A stretch of DNA of 35,063 bases. Origin: an uncultured Bacteroidota bacterium (GTDB taxonomy: Bacteria; Bacteroidota; Bacteroidia; AKYH767-A; OLB10). The stretch covers positions 1 through 35,063 of the forward strand of contig CAIRUC010000041.1 of NCBI GenBank assembly GCA_903881665.1. Direction: 5' to 3'. Position 1 is the stretch's first letter; each line of letters opens with the position of its first letter. The translations under genes and the position numbers were made by a program. Shown here one piece after another: positions 8,428-16,793 of the stretch. The notes under the pieces were generated by a model. That model saw only the letters and a list, made by a program, of their open reading frames with translations. It searched no databases and had not been told where the DNA came from.

Positions 8428-10602
8428 CTATAGCGTAAGTTTTATGGCTAAGTTAATAATCCTTCCTTCGGTGGGTCCCCATAATTCAGTAAATACAGGC
8501 TGACCATTAACAGTGGTTATTAAATCTTCTTTGCTTGATTGACGGAAGTTGTTTAAGTTTTCGCAATTCAAAATAATACTTACATTTTTTATTTTTCTCT
8601 CCACCATCGCTGCCATAAACCAATAATTGCTAACTTTTTTTCCAGTAGAATTATATTGATTGGCATTAAAGGAAGCTTCAATTCCCATTCTCCATTTTTT
8701 CTCAATTTCATAAGCTAAAGTGGTGGCAAATTTATCATTGGGATTGTATGCAACATTGATGTTGATAGAGTCAGCCATTTCGATAGCTTTGGTATGATTA
8801 TATCCTAAGTATAGTTCCCAATCTTCAATTGAAAGTCGTATGTAAGTGTCGGTTCCTATACTTCTGATTTTGTTGTCGCTATTTAATAAATGATTGATGC
8901 CATTGTAGTTTTCTTTTAAATAGGTTGCGTTTTCAATTCCTGTATAATAAAAGGCTTGATCAATTTGAAATGATAATTTATTACCAATTAAAGCGTGATA
9001 GCTGATATCCATGTTTAATCCATTCGATAATTCAGATTTTATCTCTTTTCCAATTGCGGATGTCATTTTTAATTGATCTGCATTTGCGACATCGAAATTG
9101 CTTGGTGTTTTATACCCTCTTCCATAGTGTAATCGTATCGATATGTTTTGCGAGGGTTTGTAAAAAATTCCTTCAGAAGGCATTAAAATATATCCAAATC
9201 TACTATGCTTGTCAAGGCGAATGCCCGTTTCAAACGATAGCTTGTCGTTTATTTTAAATGTTTCTTGCGAATATACGCCAACTGTATTGTAGTAATTGTT
9301 CGGGAATAAAATACTGTCGTCAATTGATTTTTCAAACTGATCAAAATTGTAATTAATCCCGCTTATCCAAGTGTTTCTTCCCTTTTCAACTAAATAGTTT
9401 AATTCAGTGTATGTTAAAAGTTGTTTGCCTTTAAATTGCGAAACGGGCGAATGATATTCGCGCTTAAAACTCGAAGCCGCTCCTTTTAATGAAATTGATT
9501 GAGTTTCGTTTATTTTGTAGTCAAAATGCATATCCCCACTGACCCGCATCGCACTTTCTGTTTGCAAATAGTCTGATAATGATTTTGAATCTTTGTTGAT
9601 GGCTGCAATAGTTCCGGATCTTCTCTCGTCTCTATTAATTGTTACTCCTGCATCTGCTTTAATAGAATTGTTGTCTTTATAAAAAAATCGAGGATGAAAA
9701 GTGAAGTTTTTATCAGCTGGAATTTCCGCATATTCATCTTTGTTTATGTCTTTAGCTTTCTTAATATTGGCTCCAGTAAAAATGGTAAATCCTTTTTTGT
9801 TGTACATTCTTCCTCCAAATACGTTCAAGTTGTTTTCATTCAAATTGCTATGACTGTATGTTAATGTTACAGAGGGAGAATCTACAGGCTCCTTGGATAT
9901 AAAATTGATTAATCCTCCAATTGCACCGCCTCCATATAATGTGGATGACGATCCTTTGATGATTTCTACTTGCTTTAAATCTAGCGGTGGAATGGATAGT
10001 ACGCCCAAACTTCCAGAAAACCCTTCGTAGAGTGGAATTCCATCTCGCAGAAGTAACGTGTATTTGCTATCGATGCCTTGCATTCGTATGGCATCGTTGC
10101 CATTAACTGCATTTGTTTTCTGTACAGTAATCACTGATAAATCGCCTAGTATGCTTCCGATTCCTCCTGGCACTATCGAACTTTCTTCATCCATTTCTTC
10201 TTGCCCCAACACTTCTACTTTCATTGGAAGATCTTCAATTCGAGCATTCGTTCTTGTTGTGCTTACTGTTACTTCATTTAAGCTTTGCGCATCATCATTT
10301 AATAGGATAATTAGATTTTTGTTGGTTGAATTTTTAAGTTCAATAAATCTTGATATGTATCCGATCATTCGGATGTTAAGTTGAGCCGGAAGTTTTTCTA
10401 CATATAGGCTAGCATTTCCTAGGCTATCAGTTGATGCGCCGGCTTTAGTACCACTAATGGTTATAATTGCTCCTGATATTCCGAATTTTCCGGCGCTGTC
10501 TTTAACAACAATGGTATAGGTATTTTGTGAATATACAGTCTCGCTAAATAATAGCATAACAAGGAAGGCGACAAACTTATTCATAGTTATTCTTTTTTTC
10601 AT
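8428..10602 (-). CDS. TonB-dependent outer-membrane receptor (CirA/BtuB-like) with carboxypeptidase-regulatory-like N-terminal domain
   Basis: A 724-residue receptor. After a signal peptide (MKKRITMNKFVAFLVMLLFS, cleaved near VYSQ) comes a beta-sandwich CarboxypepD_reg-like domain (~30-105), then a plug domain with TLLLRDGIPLYEGFSG and QVEIIKGSSSTLYGGGAIGG, then a long beta-barrel. The frame extends to a TTG at 10656, but the ATG at 10602 gives the better signal peptide. Size (~720 residues) and no SusD partner argue against a SusC-type polysaccharide importer and for uptake of a siderophore, metal complex or vitamin; the ligand cannot be read. It is convergent with the glycan operon, with stop codons only five bases apart, so it is not part of that operon. 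No cobalamin or other known riboswitch was recognised upstream. Confidence 0.88.
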   Translation of the reverse strand: MKKRITMNKFVAFLVMLLFSETVYSQNTYTIVVKDSAGKFGISGAIITISGTKAGASTDSLGNASLYVEKLPAQLNIRMIGYISRFIELKNSTNKNLIILLNDDAQSLNEVTVSTTRTNARIEDLPMKVEVLGQEEMDEESSIVPGGIGSILGDLSVITVQKTNAVNGNDAIRMQGIDSKYTLLLRDGIPLYEGFSGSLGVLSIPPLDLKQVEIIKGSSSTLYGGGAIGGLINFISKEPVDSPSVTLTYSHSNLNENNLNVFGGRMYNKKGFTIFTGANIKKAKDINKDEYAEIPADKNFTFHPRFFYKDNNSIKADAGVTINRDERRSGTIAAINKDSKSLSDYLQTESAMRVSGDMHFDYKINETQSISLKGAASSFKREYHSPVSQFKGKQLLTYTELNYLVEKGRNTWISGINYNFDQFEKSIDDSILFPNNYYNTVGVYSQETFKINDKLSFETGIRLDKHSRFGYILMPSEGIFYKPSQNISIRLHYGRGYKTPSNFDVANADQLKMTSAIGKEIKSELSNGLNMDISYHALIGNKLSFQIDQAFYYTGIENATYLKENYNGINHLLNSDNKIRSIGTDTYIRLSIEDWELYLGYNHTKAIEMADSININVAYNPNDKFATTLAYEIEKKWRMGIEASFNANQYNSTGKKVSNYWFMAAMVERKIKNVSIILNCENLNNFRQSSKEDLITTVNGQPVFTELWGPTEGRIINLAIKLTL

Positions 10603-10917
10603 GCCGAGTATTTTACGCAGGCAACGCATTAATCTTTGAATGTTTAGAAGTGACAATAAACGGTAATTGAAAGTCCTAAATCATGTTCGCAAAATTAATT
10701 ATTTTAATAGTTGTTTATCAGAATATCATCTGCTTAAAATAATGCTTTGCTTGTTAGCTTTAATGTGTGCAATGTAGGCGTATAATGGATGTAATCACAT
10801 TAATTTTACATGATTATTATAGCTATTTAAACTTTTATATGATGAAGGTTTGCTTTTTAATCATACTTCTAATTACAATTATATAACTAGCAATACACAT
10901 ACTGTTGAAATAGCGCG
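10603..10917 (-). other. intergenic leader of the TonB receptor gene, no gene seen
   Basis: About 315 AT-rich bases between the six-helix membrane protein and the receptor start. It holds a TAATTTTG box (10690-10697, minus strand) that could be a -7 element, a perfect ten-base palindrome TAGCGCGCTA at 10911-10920 covering the end of the upstream gene, and a short inverted repeat (ATGTGATTACAT, minus strand, around 10790-10801). No open frame, tRNA or recognised riboswitch was seen. Confidence 0.5.
10690..10697 (-). promoter_or_regulatory. possible -7 box (TAATTTTG) for the TonB receptor gene
   Basis: Matches the Bacteroidota TAnnTTTG -7 consensus on the minus strand about 90 bases before the preferred ATG. 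No convincing TTG -33 element at the expected distance, and such a motif arises easily in AT-rich DNA. Confidence 0.25.
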
Positions 10918-11544
10918 CTAGGTGCTCAAAATTTCGTTCCCCGTTCTGAAATAATAAATAAAATAAGTTGTGATGCCGAAAAGTTTAATGGCGTCTTCTA
11001 AAAAGGTGTCTTTGGGAATAGGTAATGGAAGTATATCGATCATTGTACTTAACCCTAAAAGAAACAACGCTACTGTTAGTATTGTAAATTCACTTTCAAG
11101 AATTCGTTTTCTGAAGTAAATAAAGTAAATCAGAAAAATGTTTAGATAAGTTAAATAAACAGCGTTGTCGGATATGGAAAAGTAATTTCGAAATACCAAT
11201 TCATGCAATTGAAATAAATCATCTAATGTTAGTATCAATGTAAGGATTGCACTGCTTAAAAAAAACAAAAAGGTATTTTTTTGTGTATAATCGTTTTTAA
11301 TGCGATAGGCAACAAAAAAGTTAATCATTGCAGTTCCCGACCATATGATAATTCCAATATTTGAGAAAAAACCAAGGTAAAAGGGTGCATTCATTATTGC
11401 AGTGGGATCTTTGGTAAATGTTTCTAACGGAATTTGTTTAACGGTTGATACATAAATGCCGAATAGCAATGCCAATAGCGTAACCAACCATACTATGAGT
11501 AGGATGGGCGTTACTGTCCTAAATTGTTGTGCTATGCTACGCAT
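10918..11544 (-). CDS. six-helix membrane protein with buried acidic/histidine motif, unknown function
   Basis: A 208-residue polytopic protein, not recognised. Six hydrophobic segments are visible at about 12-32, 54-80, 91-107, 126-144, 152-170 and 185-199. At the end of the third lies LTLDDLFQLHE (D108, D109, H114, E115), with further acids D170 near the end of segment five and E183-D184 before segment six. Polar D/H/E residues at membrane edges are seen in membrane metal-dependent hydrolases of the ceramidase/CREST type, but the similarity here is only in pattern, so I do not assign that function. It starts two bases after the stop of the SHOCT-domain gene, so the two are cotranscribed and probably act together. 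Gene status is strong; function is unknown. Confidence 0.75.
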   Translation of the reverse strand: MRSIAQQFRTVTPILLIVWLVTLLALLFGIYVSTVKQIPLETFTKDPTAIMNAPFYLGFFSNIGIIIWSGTAMINFFVAYRIKNDYTQKNTFLFFLSSAILTLILTLDDLFQLHELVFRNYFSISDNAVYLTYLNIFLIYFIYFRKRILESEFTILTVALFLLGLSTMIDILPLPIPKDTFLEDAIKLFGITTYFIYYFRTGNEILST

Positions 11545-11546
11545 TA

Positions 11547-12119
11547 TTATTCGCTTTTATGGCCGATAAGTTGTCGCTTTTGGAAATTAAATTCTTCATC
11601 GGTAAGCAATCCTTTGTCGCGAAGGCTTCCCAGCTTTTGAATTAAATCTATTTTCGTATCATTATTGCCTATTACTTTTTGCGTTTTAATGTTTTTAGTG
11701 GTGGCTTCTTTTTTTCTCATATACATCCAAAGTAATGCGATGAGTAAAATAACGGCTAATAAAATATTAAAGATAAAGAGTACATAGCTGGTATGCGTTA
11801 ATTGCAAATTTTCGTCAATTGATTTTTCGAGGTTCCGCTTTAACTTAATTGTTTCAGTTTTTAGTCGCTTCAGCTCAATTTCTTTTGTTCGATTTATTTC
11901 TTCTAACTTCCTAATTTTATCTTGCGATCGTTGCTTTTCATTTATCAACTGATCAACTTGATTTGTTAGGCTGTCGATTAATTGTACACGCGATTTAAAA
12001 TAAACTTTTTTTGTGTCAGCGCTGTTAGTGATTTGTCCCACAGCCGTAATTAATGGAGCTATCATCAATAGAATAACGATGATGGTGCGAATAAATAAAT
12101 TAGAATGAAATCTGTTCAT
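11547..12119 (-). CDS. membrane-anchored coiled-coil protein with C-terminal SHOCT domain
   Basis: A 190-residue protein. Residues 1-28 look like a signal peptide (cleavage near VGQ), 42-108 are a heptad-rich K/E coiled coil, 112-133 are a transmembrane helix, and 157-185 match the SHOCT pattern (IQKLGSLRDKGLLTDEEFNF, then QKRQLI). The topology would put the coiled coil in the periplasm and SHOCT in the cytoplasm. SHOCT is a short C-terminal oligomerisation domain; no enzymatic function follows from it. The next gene begins two bases downstream, forming a two-gene unit with a six-helix protein. A TACCTTTG box 47-54 bases before the ATG suggests its own promoter, separate from psuKG. Role unknown; a scaffold or sensor for the partner membrane protein is a guess. 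Confidence 0.8.
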   Translation of the reverse strand: MNRFHSNLFIRTIIVILLMIAPLITAVGQITNSADTKKVYFKSRVQLIDSLTNQVDQLINEKQRSQDKIRKLEEINRTKEIELKRLKTETIKLKRNLEKSIDENLQLTHTSYVLFIFNILLAVILLIALLWMYMRKKEATTKNIKTQKVIGNNDTKIDLIQKLGSLRDKGLLTDEEFNFQKRQLIGHKSE

Positions 12120-12165
12120 GTATGCAGATGTCGTTTAAATTAGGTAAATAACTAGTTTGCTTCAA

Positions 12166-12173
12166 CAAAGGTA
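12166..12173 (-). promoter_or_regulatory. -7 box (TACCTTTG) for the SHOCT/six-helix unit
   Basis: Exact TAnnTTTG match on the minus strand, 47-54 bases before the SHOCT gene ATG, within the 97-base gap after psuG. A TTG lies about 15 bases further upstream, a little closer than usual for the -33 element. Confidence 0.4.
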
Positions 12174-12216
12174 AGGTTCAACCTCATGCAAGTCCACTAT
12201 TTCTGCTAGTATTTTA

Positions 12217-13140
12217 CTATTGACTAATCAAAGCGAAGGAAGAGGCTATCTTGCCTCCTAAAGCAGCATTATTTTTTATTAGGGCAATATTCGCCGCTAG
12301 GCTTTCTCCTCCGCTTAGTTCTGCTATTTTTTTCAGTAAAAAAGGGGTTACCAATTTTCCTTTTATGCCTTGCCTTTCGGCTTCACGTAGTGCTTCAATA
12401 ATGGTTTGTTCCATTTTGTCGCGTGGGATTTCCATTGCTTTGGGTACCGGATTGGCTATTAAAACTGATCCTTCTAGTAATAATTCCCATTTGGCTTTTA
12501 AAAGATGAGCAATGGCTTGGGGTTCATTTAGTCGTAACGGTGATGGATAGCCGCTTTCTTGCGAGTAAAAGCTCGGAAACGCATCTTGCCCGTAGGTAAT
12601 AACAGGTATTCCTAATGTTTCGAGGTATTCTAGTGTAAGACCGATATCGAGAATAGACTTTACTCCCGCCGATAGTACAGCGACATTCGTATGCGCCATT
12701 TCCGTTAGATCGGCAGAGATATCCATGCTTTTTTCTGCTCCACGGTGAACTCCTCCAATGCCTCCTGTTACAAAAATTCGTATACCTGCCATCGATGCAA
12801 TTCTCATGGTGGCTGCTACGGTTGTGGCTCCCGCAATTTTTTGTGAGATCACATAGGGCATATCACGCATACTTACTTTCCAAACTCCTTGCGTTTGACC
12901 TAAAAATTCGAGTTGTTGATCGTTTAACCCTATGCAACATTTGCCATCTAGTATAGCAATGGTTGCTGGTACTGCTCCATTTTCTCTTACTATAGTTTCT
13001 ACTTCGCGGGCCGTAATTACATTCTGCGGCCAAGGCATACCATGTGAAATAATAGTCGATTCAAGTGCAACTACCGCTCTTCCTTCTTGTAAGGCAGCAA
13101 CAACTTCAGGATGGATTAGAAGGTAGTCGTTATTTAGCAT
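12217..13140 (-). CDS. psuG: pseudouridine-5'-phosphate glycosidase PsuG
   Basis: A 307-residue PsuG (YeiN/IndA family). The enzyme reversibly splits the C-C bond of pseudouridine 5'-phosphate to uracil and ribose 5-phosphate, in the cytoplasm. Family motifs are intact: VVALESTIISHGMPWPQN, VTGGIGGVHRGAEKSMDISA and SAGVKSILDIG. E27, K88, D144 and K161 line up with the metal-binding and Schiff-base residues reported for the E. coli enzyme (a near-constant offset of 4-5). The frame runs upstream to a GTG at 13164, but the ATG at 13140 gives the usual N-terminus and overlaps the psuK stop by 11 bases. The psuK-psuG overlap shows an operon for salvage of pseudouridine from RNA turnover. Confidence 0.95.
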   Translation of the reverse strand: MLNNDYLLIHPEVVAALQEGRAVVALESTIISHGMPWPQNVITAREVETIVRENGAVPATIAILDGKCCIGLNDQQLEFLGQTQGVWKVSMRDMPYVISQKIAGATTVAATMRIASMAGIRIFVTGGIGGVHRGAEKSMDISADLTEMAHTNVAVLSAGVKSILDIGLTLEYLETLGIPVITYGQDAFPSFYSQESGYPSPLRLNEPQAIAHLLKAKWELLLEGSVLIANPVPKAMEIPRDKMEQTIIEALREAERQGIKGKLVTPFLLKKIAELSGGESLAANIALIKNNAALGGKIASSFALISQ

Positions 13141-14065
13141 CCGGATATAATCGTTTTTTTTCACTATCTAAAAGAGTAGCTGTTAGTGTGTTTATAATGG
13201 CTCCTTTTTGGTGTAATACTAAGGCCGCTAATGTGTGTCCGTAACGAATACAATCGATTTGTGGTGATTCATTCACATAACCATGTACCCATCCGGCTAA
13301 TGCAGCATCTCCCGCTCCGGTGCTGTCAATAACATTAACTTCTGGTGCATGTAGCGATAGTTTATTTTCTCCATCGTACATCACGGATCCCTTTTCCCCT
13401 AATCGTAACCATACTTGCTTAACTCCTCTCTCTCGAAGTGCTAATATGGTTGATTCTGTTCCAGGTTCTGGTGATACACTTTGTATCGATGAAAGTTCTA
13501 CTTCATTAGGCGTGATGAGAAATAATTCTGATAAGTCCATTGCGGCTAACTTCGATGCCTTCGGAATTGATACCGGTTCTACTACGCATGGAATATGTTC
13601 TTTTGCACAAAAATTTAATAGCCATTGTATGCACTCGGGCGACATATTGGTGTCTGTGATAATTAGCTTTGCCGATTTTAATATTTCTATTTTTTGTTCT
13701 AATATGGCGCTATTGAGTAAGGGCTCTAGCTCATTCACCACTGTGCCTACAAAAAGTTCTCCATCAGGTCCTAATATCGCTGAAAATCGCCCTGTAATTC
13801 CTTCCATTCGTACTGTGTGCTGCATATCGATTCCTGCATTCGCACATTGCATTACCAACCAATCGCCTTCCGCATCGTTGCCAATAATGGTAAGTAATTG
13901 TGTTTTGTGCCCGAGTAAAGCTAGGTGATGTGCGATGTTGCGAACAACACCTCCTGCACTTTTTTCAATATGGGCAGGATTGCTGGTGCCACGGATAGGC
14001 GCATGAACACAATAAAAGGTTTCATCAACCAACGATCCTCCGATGCACAATATGGGCTTATTCAT
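13130..14065 (-). CDS. psuK: PfkB-family pseudouridine kinase PsuK
   Basis: A 311-residue PfkB/ribokinase-fold sugar kinase. The N-terminal ILCIGGSLVDE, the AGGVVRNIAHHLALLG substrate-binding stretch typical of pseudouridine kinases, and the C-terminal DSTGAGDA (D247-A254, catalytic base D253) are present. It should phosphorylate pseudouridine to pseudouridine 5'-phosphate with ATP, feeding PsuG, whose gene overlaps its 3' end by 11 bases. The start ATG is preceded by a well-formed promoter with TACCTTTG about 24-31 bases upstream. Alone, the PfkB fold could be a ribokinase or fructokinase, but adjacency to psuG makes pseudouridine the likely substrate. Confidence 0.92.
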   Translation of the reverse strand: MNKPILCIGGSLVDETFYCVHAPIRGTSNPAHIEKSAGGVVRNIAHHLALLGHKTQLLTIIGNDAEGDWLVMQCANAGIDMQHTVRMEGITGRFSAILGPDGELFVGTVVNELEPLLNSAILEQKIEILKSAKLIITDTNMSPECIQWLLNFCAKEHIPCVVEPVSIPKASKLAAMDLSELFLITPNEVELSSIQSVSPEPGTESTILALRERGVKQVWLRLGEKGSVMYDGENKLSLHAPEVNVIDSTGAGDAALAGWVHGYVNESPQIDCIRYGHTLAALVLHQKGAIINTLTATLLDSEKKRLYPDAK

Positions 14066-14088
14066 AATAATTGTCTATAATAAGCCCG

Positions 14089-14123
14089 CAAAGGTAGGTC
14101 TTAGCGACTGAAGTTAAAACAAA
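14089..14123 (-). promoter_or_regulatory. promoter of psuKG: TTTG (-33) and TACCTTTG (-7)
   Basis: On the minus strand TTTG (14120-14123) precedes TACCTTTG (14089-14096) by 23 bases, which fits the Bacteroidota housekeeping promoter. The psuK ATG lies 24 bases after the -7 box. Confidence 0.5.
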
Positions 14124-14181
14124 TTTGAGAATGAAAATCCACGGTTTTTCATTAACCGGGAATCTTTTATGGAAGAGGAGA

Positions 14182-16080
14182 TCAGCTTATTGCACCATTT
14201 TTAATGCTTTCTACTATTGAAGGATCTAATAAAGTAGAGGTGTCTCCTAGATTTCCATTTTCTCCTTCTGCTATTTTTCTCAGAATTCTTCGCATAATTT
14301 TGCCTGATCTTGTTTTTGGTAATCCTTCTACAAATTGAATTTTATCGGGCTTGGCGATTGCTCCAATTTGTTTTGATACAACATCTAAAATTTCGCGTTT
14401 ACGCTGTTCCGAATGGTCGGGCAAATGATCGCAAATTACATAAGCGTAAATCCCTTGCCCTTTAATAGGATGTGGATAGCCTACCACTGCCGATTCAATC
14501 ACATGCGGATGTTCATTTATGGCATTCTCTACTTCTGCCGTTCCCATGCGGTGCCCGCTTACGTTAATAACATCATCTACGCGACCAATAATGCGATAAT
14601 ATCCGTCGTAGTCTCTCTTGCATCCATCACCGGTGAAGTATAAATTATTATAGGTTGCGAAGTAGTTAATTCTGCAACGATCGTGGTCGCCGTAAGTAGT
14701 GCGAAGCATGCCCGGCCAAGGAAATTTAATGCACAGATTTCCTTCTACATTATTCCCTTCTAATTCATTGCCGTTTGTGTCTACAAGCACCAATTGAACT
14801 CCCGGCAGTGGTAGTGTAGCAAAGGTGGGTTTGGTGGGTGTAATATGCGCTAATGGCGATATCATAATGCCTCCCGTTTCTGTTTGCCACCAAGTGTCAA
14901 CGACCCAGCATTTGCCTTTTCCTATATTATCGAAATACCAATGCCACGCTTCTTCATTAATGGGTTCTCCAACCGATCCTAGTGTTTTTAGCGACTCTAA
15001 CGAATAGGGATATACGAACTCGTCACCATGTGCCATCAATGACCGAATCGCTGTAGGAGCAGTGTAGAAAATATTTACTTTGTGTTTGTCTATTACTTGC
15101 CAAAATCTTCCCGCATCAGGGTAGGTAGGTATTCCTTCAAACATCAGTGTGGTAGCTCCACTTAACAACGGGCCATATACTATATAGCTGTGCCCAGTAA
15201 TCCAGCCAACATCGGCAGTGCACCAGTAAATATCGCCAGAATTATATTGAAATACATTATTGAAGGTGTACCATGACCAAACCATATAACCAGCTGTTGT
15301 ATGAACTACTCCTTTGGGTTTACCAGTCGATCCTGAGGTGTAAAGAATGAATAACATGTCTTCTGCATCCATTACCGTGGCTTCACATATTTCGCTGCAG
15401 TTAATTATTGCTTCGTGCCACCAAATATCTCTACCTTCTTTCATCGTTACCGGTGTTAAGGTATGCCGAAGTATTATTGCTTTTGTAACACTAGGTGAGG
15501 TTAACAAAGCTTCGTCTACAATTTCTTTCAGTCCAATTATTTTCGATCCTCTAAAGGATCCATCTGCAGTAATAATAATTTTACATGCAGCATCTGTAAG
15601 TCGGTCGGTTAACGATTGTGCCGAAAAACCCGCGAATACGATCGAGTGAATAGCGCCAATTCTTGCACAAGCAAGCATCATTATTGCCGCTTCAGGTACC
15701 ATGGGCAAGTAGATGCATACACGATCGCCCTTTTCTACTCCTTGCTCTTTGAGCATATTTGCGGTTTTGCAAACTGCGCTATGTAGCTCACGATAGGTAA
15801 GTGTTCGTACAGTATGCGAGGGATGATTGGGTTCCCATATTATGGCCGCTTGATCGCCTCTTTTTTCGAGGTGACGGTCTAGACAGTTCTCGGTAATATT
15901 CAATTGGCCGCCTTCAAACCATTTAACATCAAATTCATTGAAGTCCCAACGGAGGGTATTGTCCCACTTTTTCTTCCACGTAAATTCGTGTGCCATGTTG
16001 GCCCAAAATTCTTCCGGCTGCTCTACACTTTGCTTATAGGCAGCTTCATATTCTGCCATATTTGTTATTCTTGGATTCAT
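14182..16080 (-). CDS. acs: acetyl-CoA synthetase (AMP-forming)
   Basis: A 632-residue enzyme of the usual Acs length that turns acetate, ATP and CoA into acetyl-CoA through acetyl-AMP. Visible in order: the Acs N-terminal domain (EEFWANMAHEFTWKKKWD), the P-loop-like YTSGSTGKPKGVVHT, WWQTETGG (acetate-specific pocket tryptophan), YFTGDGCKRDYDGYYRIIGR, the hinge region DDVINVSGHRMGTAEVE, and K594 in KTRSGKIMRR, the lysine essential for adenylation and target of reversible acetylation in the family. A TATATTTG box 29-36 bases upstream indicates its own promoter. A weak five-base-pair hairpin lies 40-60 bases after the downstream stop, not strong enough to call a terminator. It allows growth on acetate or recycling of acetate, including acetate released from N-acetyl sugars. 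Confidence 0.96.
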   Translation of the reverse strand: MNPRITNMAEYEAAYKQSVEQPEEFWANMAHEFTWKKKWDNTLRWDFNEFDVKWFEGGQLNITENCLDRHLEKRGDQAAIIWEPNHPSHTVRTLTYRELHSAVCKTANMLKEQGVEKGDRVCIYLPMVPEAAIMMLACARIGAIHSIVFAGFSAQSLTDRLTDAACKIIITADGSFRGSKIIGLKEIVDEALLTSPSVTKAIILRHTLTPVTMKEGRDIWWHEAIINCSEICEATVMDAEDMLFILYTSGSTGKPKGVVHTTAGYMVWSWYTFNNVFQYNSGDIYWCTADVGWITGHSYIVYGPLLSGATTLMFEGIPTYPDAGRFWQVIDKHKVNIFYTAPTAIRSLMAHGDEFVYPYSLESLKTLGSVGEPINEEAWHWYFDNIGKGKCWVVDTWWQTETGGIMISPLAHITPTKPTFATLPLPGVQLVLVDTNGNELEGNNVEGNLCIKFPWPGMLRTTYGDHDRCRINYFATYNNLYFTGDGCKRDYDGYYRIIGRVDDVINVSGHRMGTAEVENAINEHPHVIESAVVGYPHPIKGQGIYAYVICDHLPDHSEQRKREILDVVSKQIGAIAKPDKIQFVEGLPKTRSGKIMRRILRKIAEGENGNLGDTSTLLDPSIVESIKNGAIS

Positions 16081-16108
16081 TTTGTGGATATTGTAGGAAA
16101 TAGATTTT

Positions 16109-16116
16109 CAAATATA
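16109..16116 (-). promoter_or_regulatory. -7 box (TATATTTG) for acs
   Basis: Exact TAnnTTTG match on the minus strand, about 29 bases before the acs ATG. A clear TTG -33 element at the standard distance was not found; one lies 12 bases upstream. Confidence 0.4.
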
Positions 16117-16248
16117 AACGTTGCTGTACAATTAAAAAAAGATTGTTGTAGCATTGATTCAATTTTTTTACTGATTTATTTTTTGTGCTTTGTAAGAAAA
16201 GAGCAGATAATTTATTATTTCTTTTTTCAGCGCTATTAAATTGCACTC

Positions 16249-16623
16249 ATGTTAAAGAAAGCACTCATCGTCATTGGATTTGTTTCTTGTACCACAGGGG
16301 CATTCGCACAGATGAATGAAAGCTGGAAAGAACTAATCATTAAGGTGGCCTCACTCGACGAATGGGCAGTATATAAAATCAATCGTCAGTTTCAATGTCT
16401 CGAAGGACTTCACTTTAGTGGATATTATAAACCCGCAAGTTGCTTATTACTAAAATATGATCCACGTAAAATTCTCGATCCCGCCATAGTGCCGGTTGTA
16501 GTATACAGCCTTAATAAAAAGTTGAAAAATATAATATTGGAGGACATCACTATTTATGAAGTAATCGATGGAAAAATAGATCCGGCGTCAAGTAATACGC
16601 CGAAGAAACCTATAAAGAAGTAA
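16249..16623 (+). CDS. small secreted protein, unknown
   Basis: A 124-residue protein, not recognised. It starts with a clear Sec signal peptide (MLKKALIVIGFVSCTTGAFA, cleavage before QMNES), leaving a ~103-residue mature protein. The mature part is mixed alpha/beta with two cysteines (C50 in FQCLEGLHF and C64 in ASCLLLKYD), which might form a disulphide in the periplasm, and ends in a basic P/K-rich tail (NTPKKPIKK). It is divergent from acs, with 168 bases between the two starts, and is followed by a hairpin-rich non-coding stretch. No domain or catalytic motif was seen. Confidence 0.65.
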   Translation: MLKKALIVIGFVSCTTGAFAQMNESWKELIIKVASLDEWAVYKINRQFQCLEGLHFSGYYKPASCLLLKYDPRKILDPAIVPVVVYSLNKKLKNIILEDITIYEVIDGKIDPASSNTPKKPIKK

Positions 16624-16660
16624 AGGAGAACGATGAAATGAAATGAAATAAATATATATT

Positions 16661-16793
16661 ACAGCTAAACAGCTGTTGGTTGGTTTTCCTCAAGAGAGGA
16701 AAGCTGATGATGCCCGTTTAAAAGAGCTAGTTCGGGTGTAAGGAAATTTTTTCTTCGGTTATGAGACGAAGAAGGTCAAGGTCTGAAGAAAAA
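16661..16793 (+). ncRNA. candidate structured RNA: cluster of four or more hairpins
   Basis: The gap between 16623 and 16913 has no reading frame but is dense in perfect inverted repeats. Stem A is ACAGCT/AGCTGT at 16661-16676 (loop AAAC). Stem B is TTTCCTC/GAGGAAA at 16685-16702 (loop AAGA). Stem C is GCCCG/CGGGT at 16712-16716 with 16733-16737. Stem D is TTCTTCG/CGAAGAA at 16751-16773. The arm of D can instead pair further away, TTTTTCTTC (16748-16756) with GAAGAAAAA (16785-16793). Stem A followed by a T-rich stretch could merely be a terminator for the small secreted-protein gene. I do not recognise tmRNA, RNase P, SRP or a riboswitch; a short GAGGAAAG match to RNase P is not supported by other conserved parts. 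Strand is assumed plus. Confidence 0.35.

Noticed and set aside
10603..10656. Longer TonB receptor N-terminus from the TTG at 10656
   Set aside because: It would place 18 extra residues before a good signal peptide; the ATG at 10602 fits exported receptors.
13320..13928. A 202-codon open frame on the plus strand opposite psuK
   Set aside because: It is antisense to a clear PfkB kinase, its translation is low in plausible domains and rich in S/P/C, and it has no promoter or neighbour logic.
14142..14158. Hairpin CGGTT/AACCG after acs as terminator
   Set aside because: Only five base pairs and no strong T-run; too weak to call.
16635..16650. Short GAAAT tandem repeat
   Set aside because: Only about three units, expected by chance in AT-rich non-coding DNA.
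16685..16720. RNase P RNA, suggested by GAGGAAAG followed by GCCCG
   Set aside because: The surrounding conserved RNase P elements, including the second half of P4, are not present and the region is too short.
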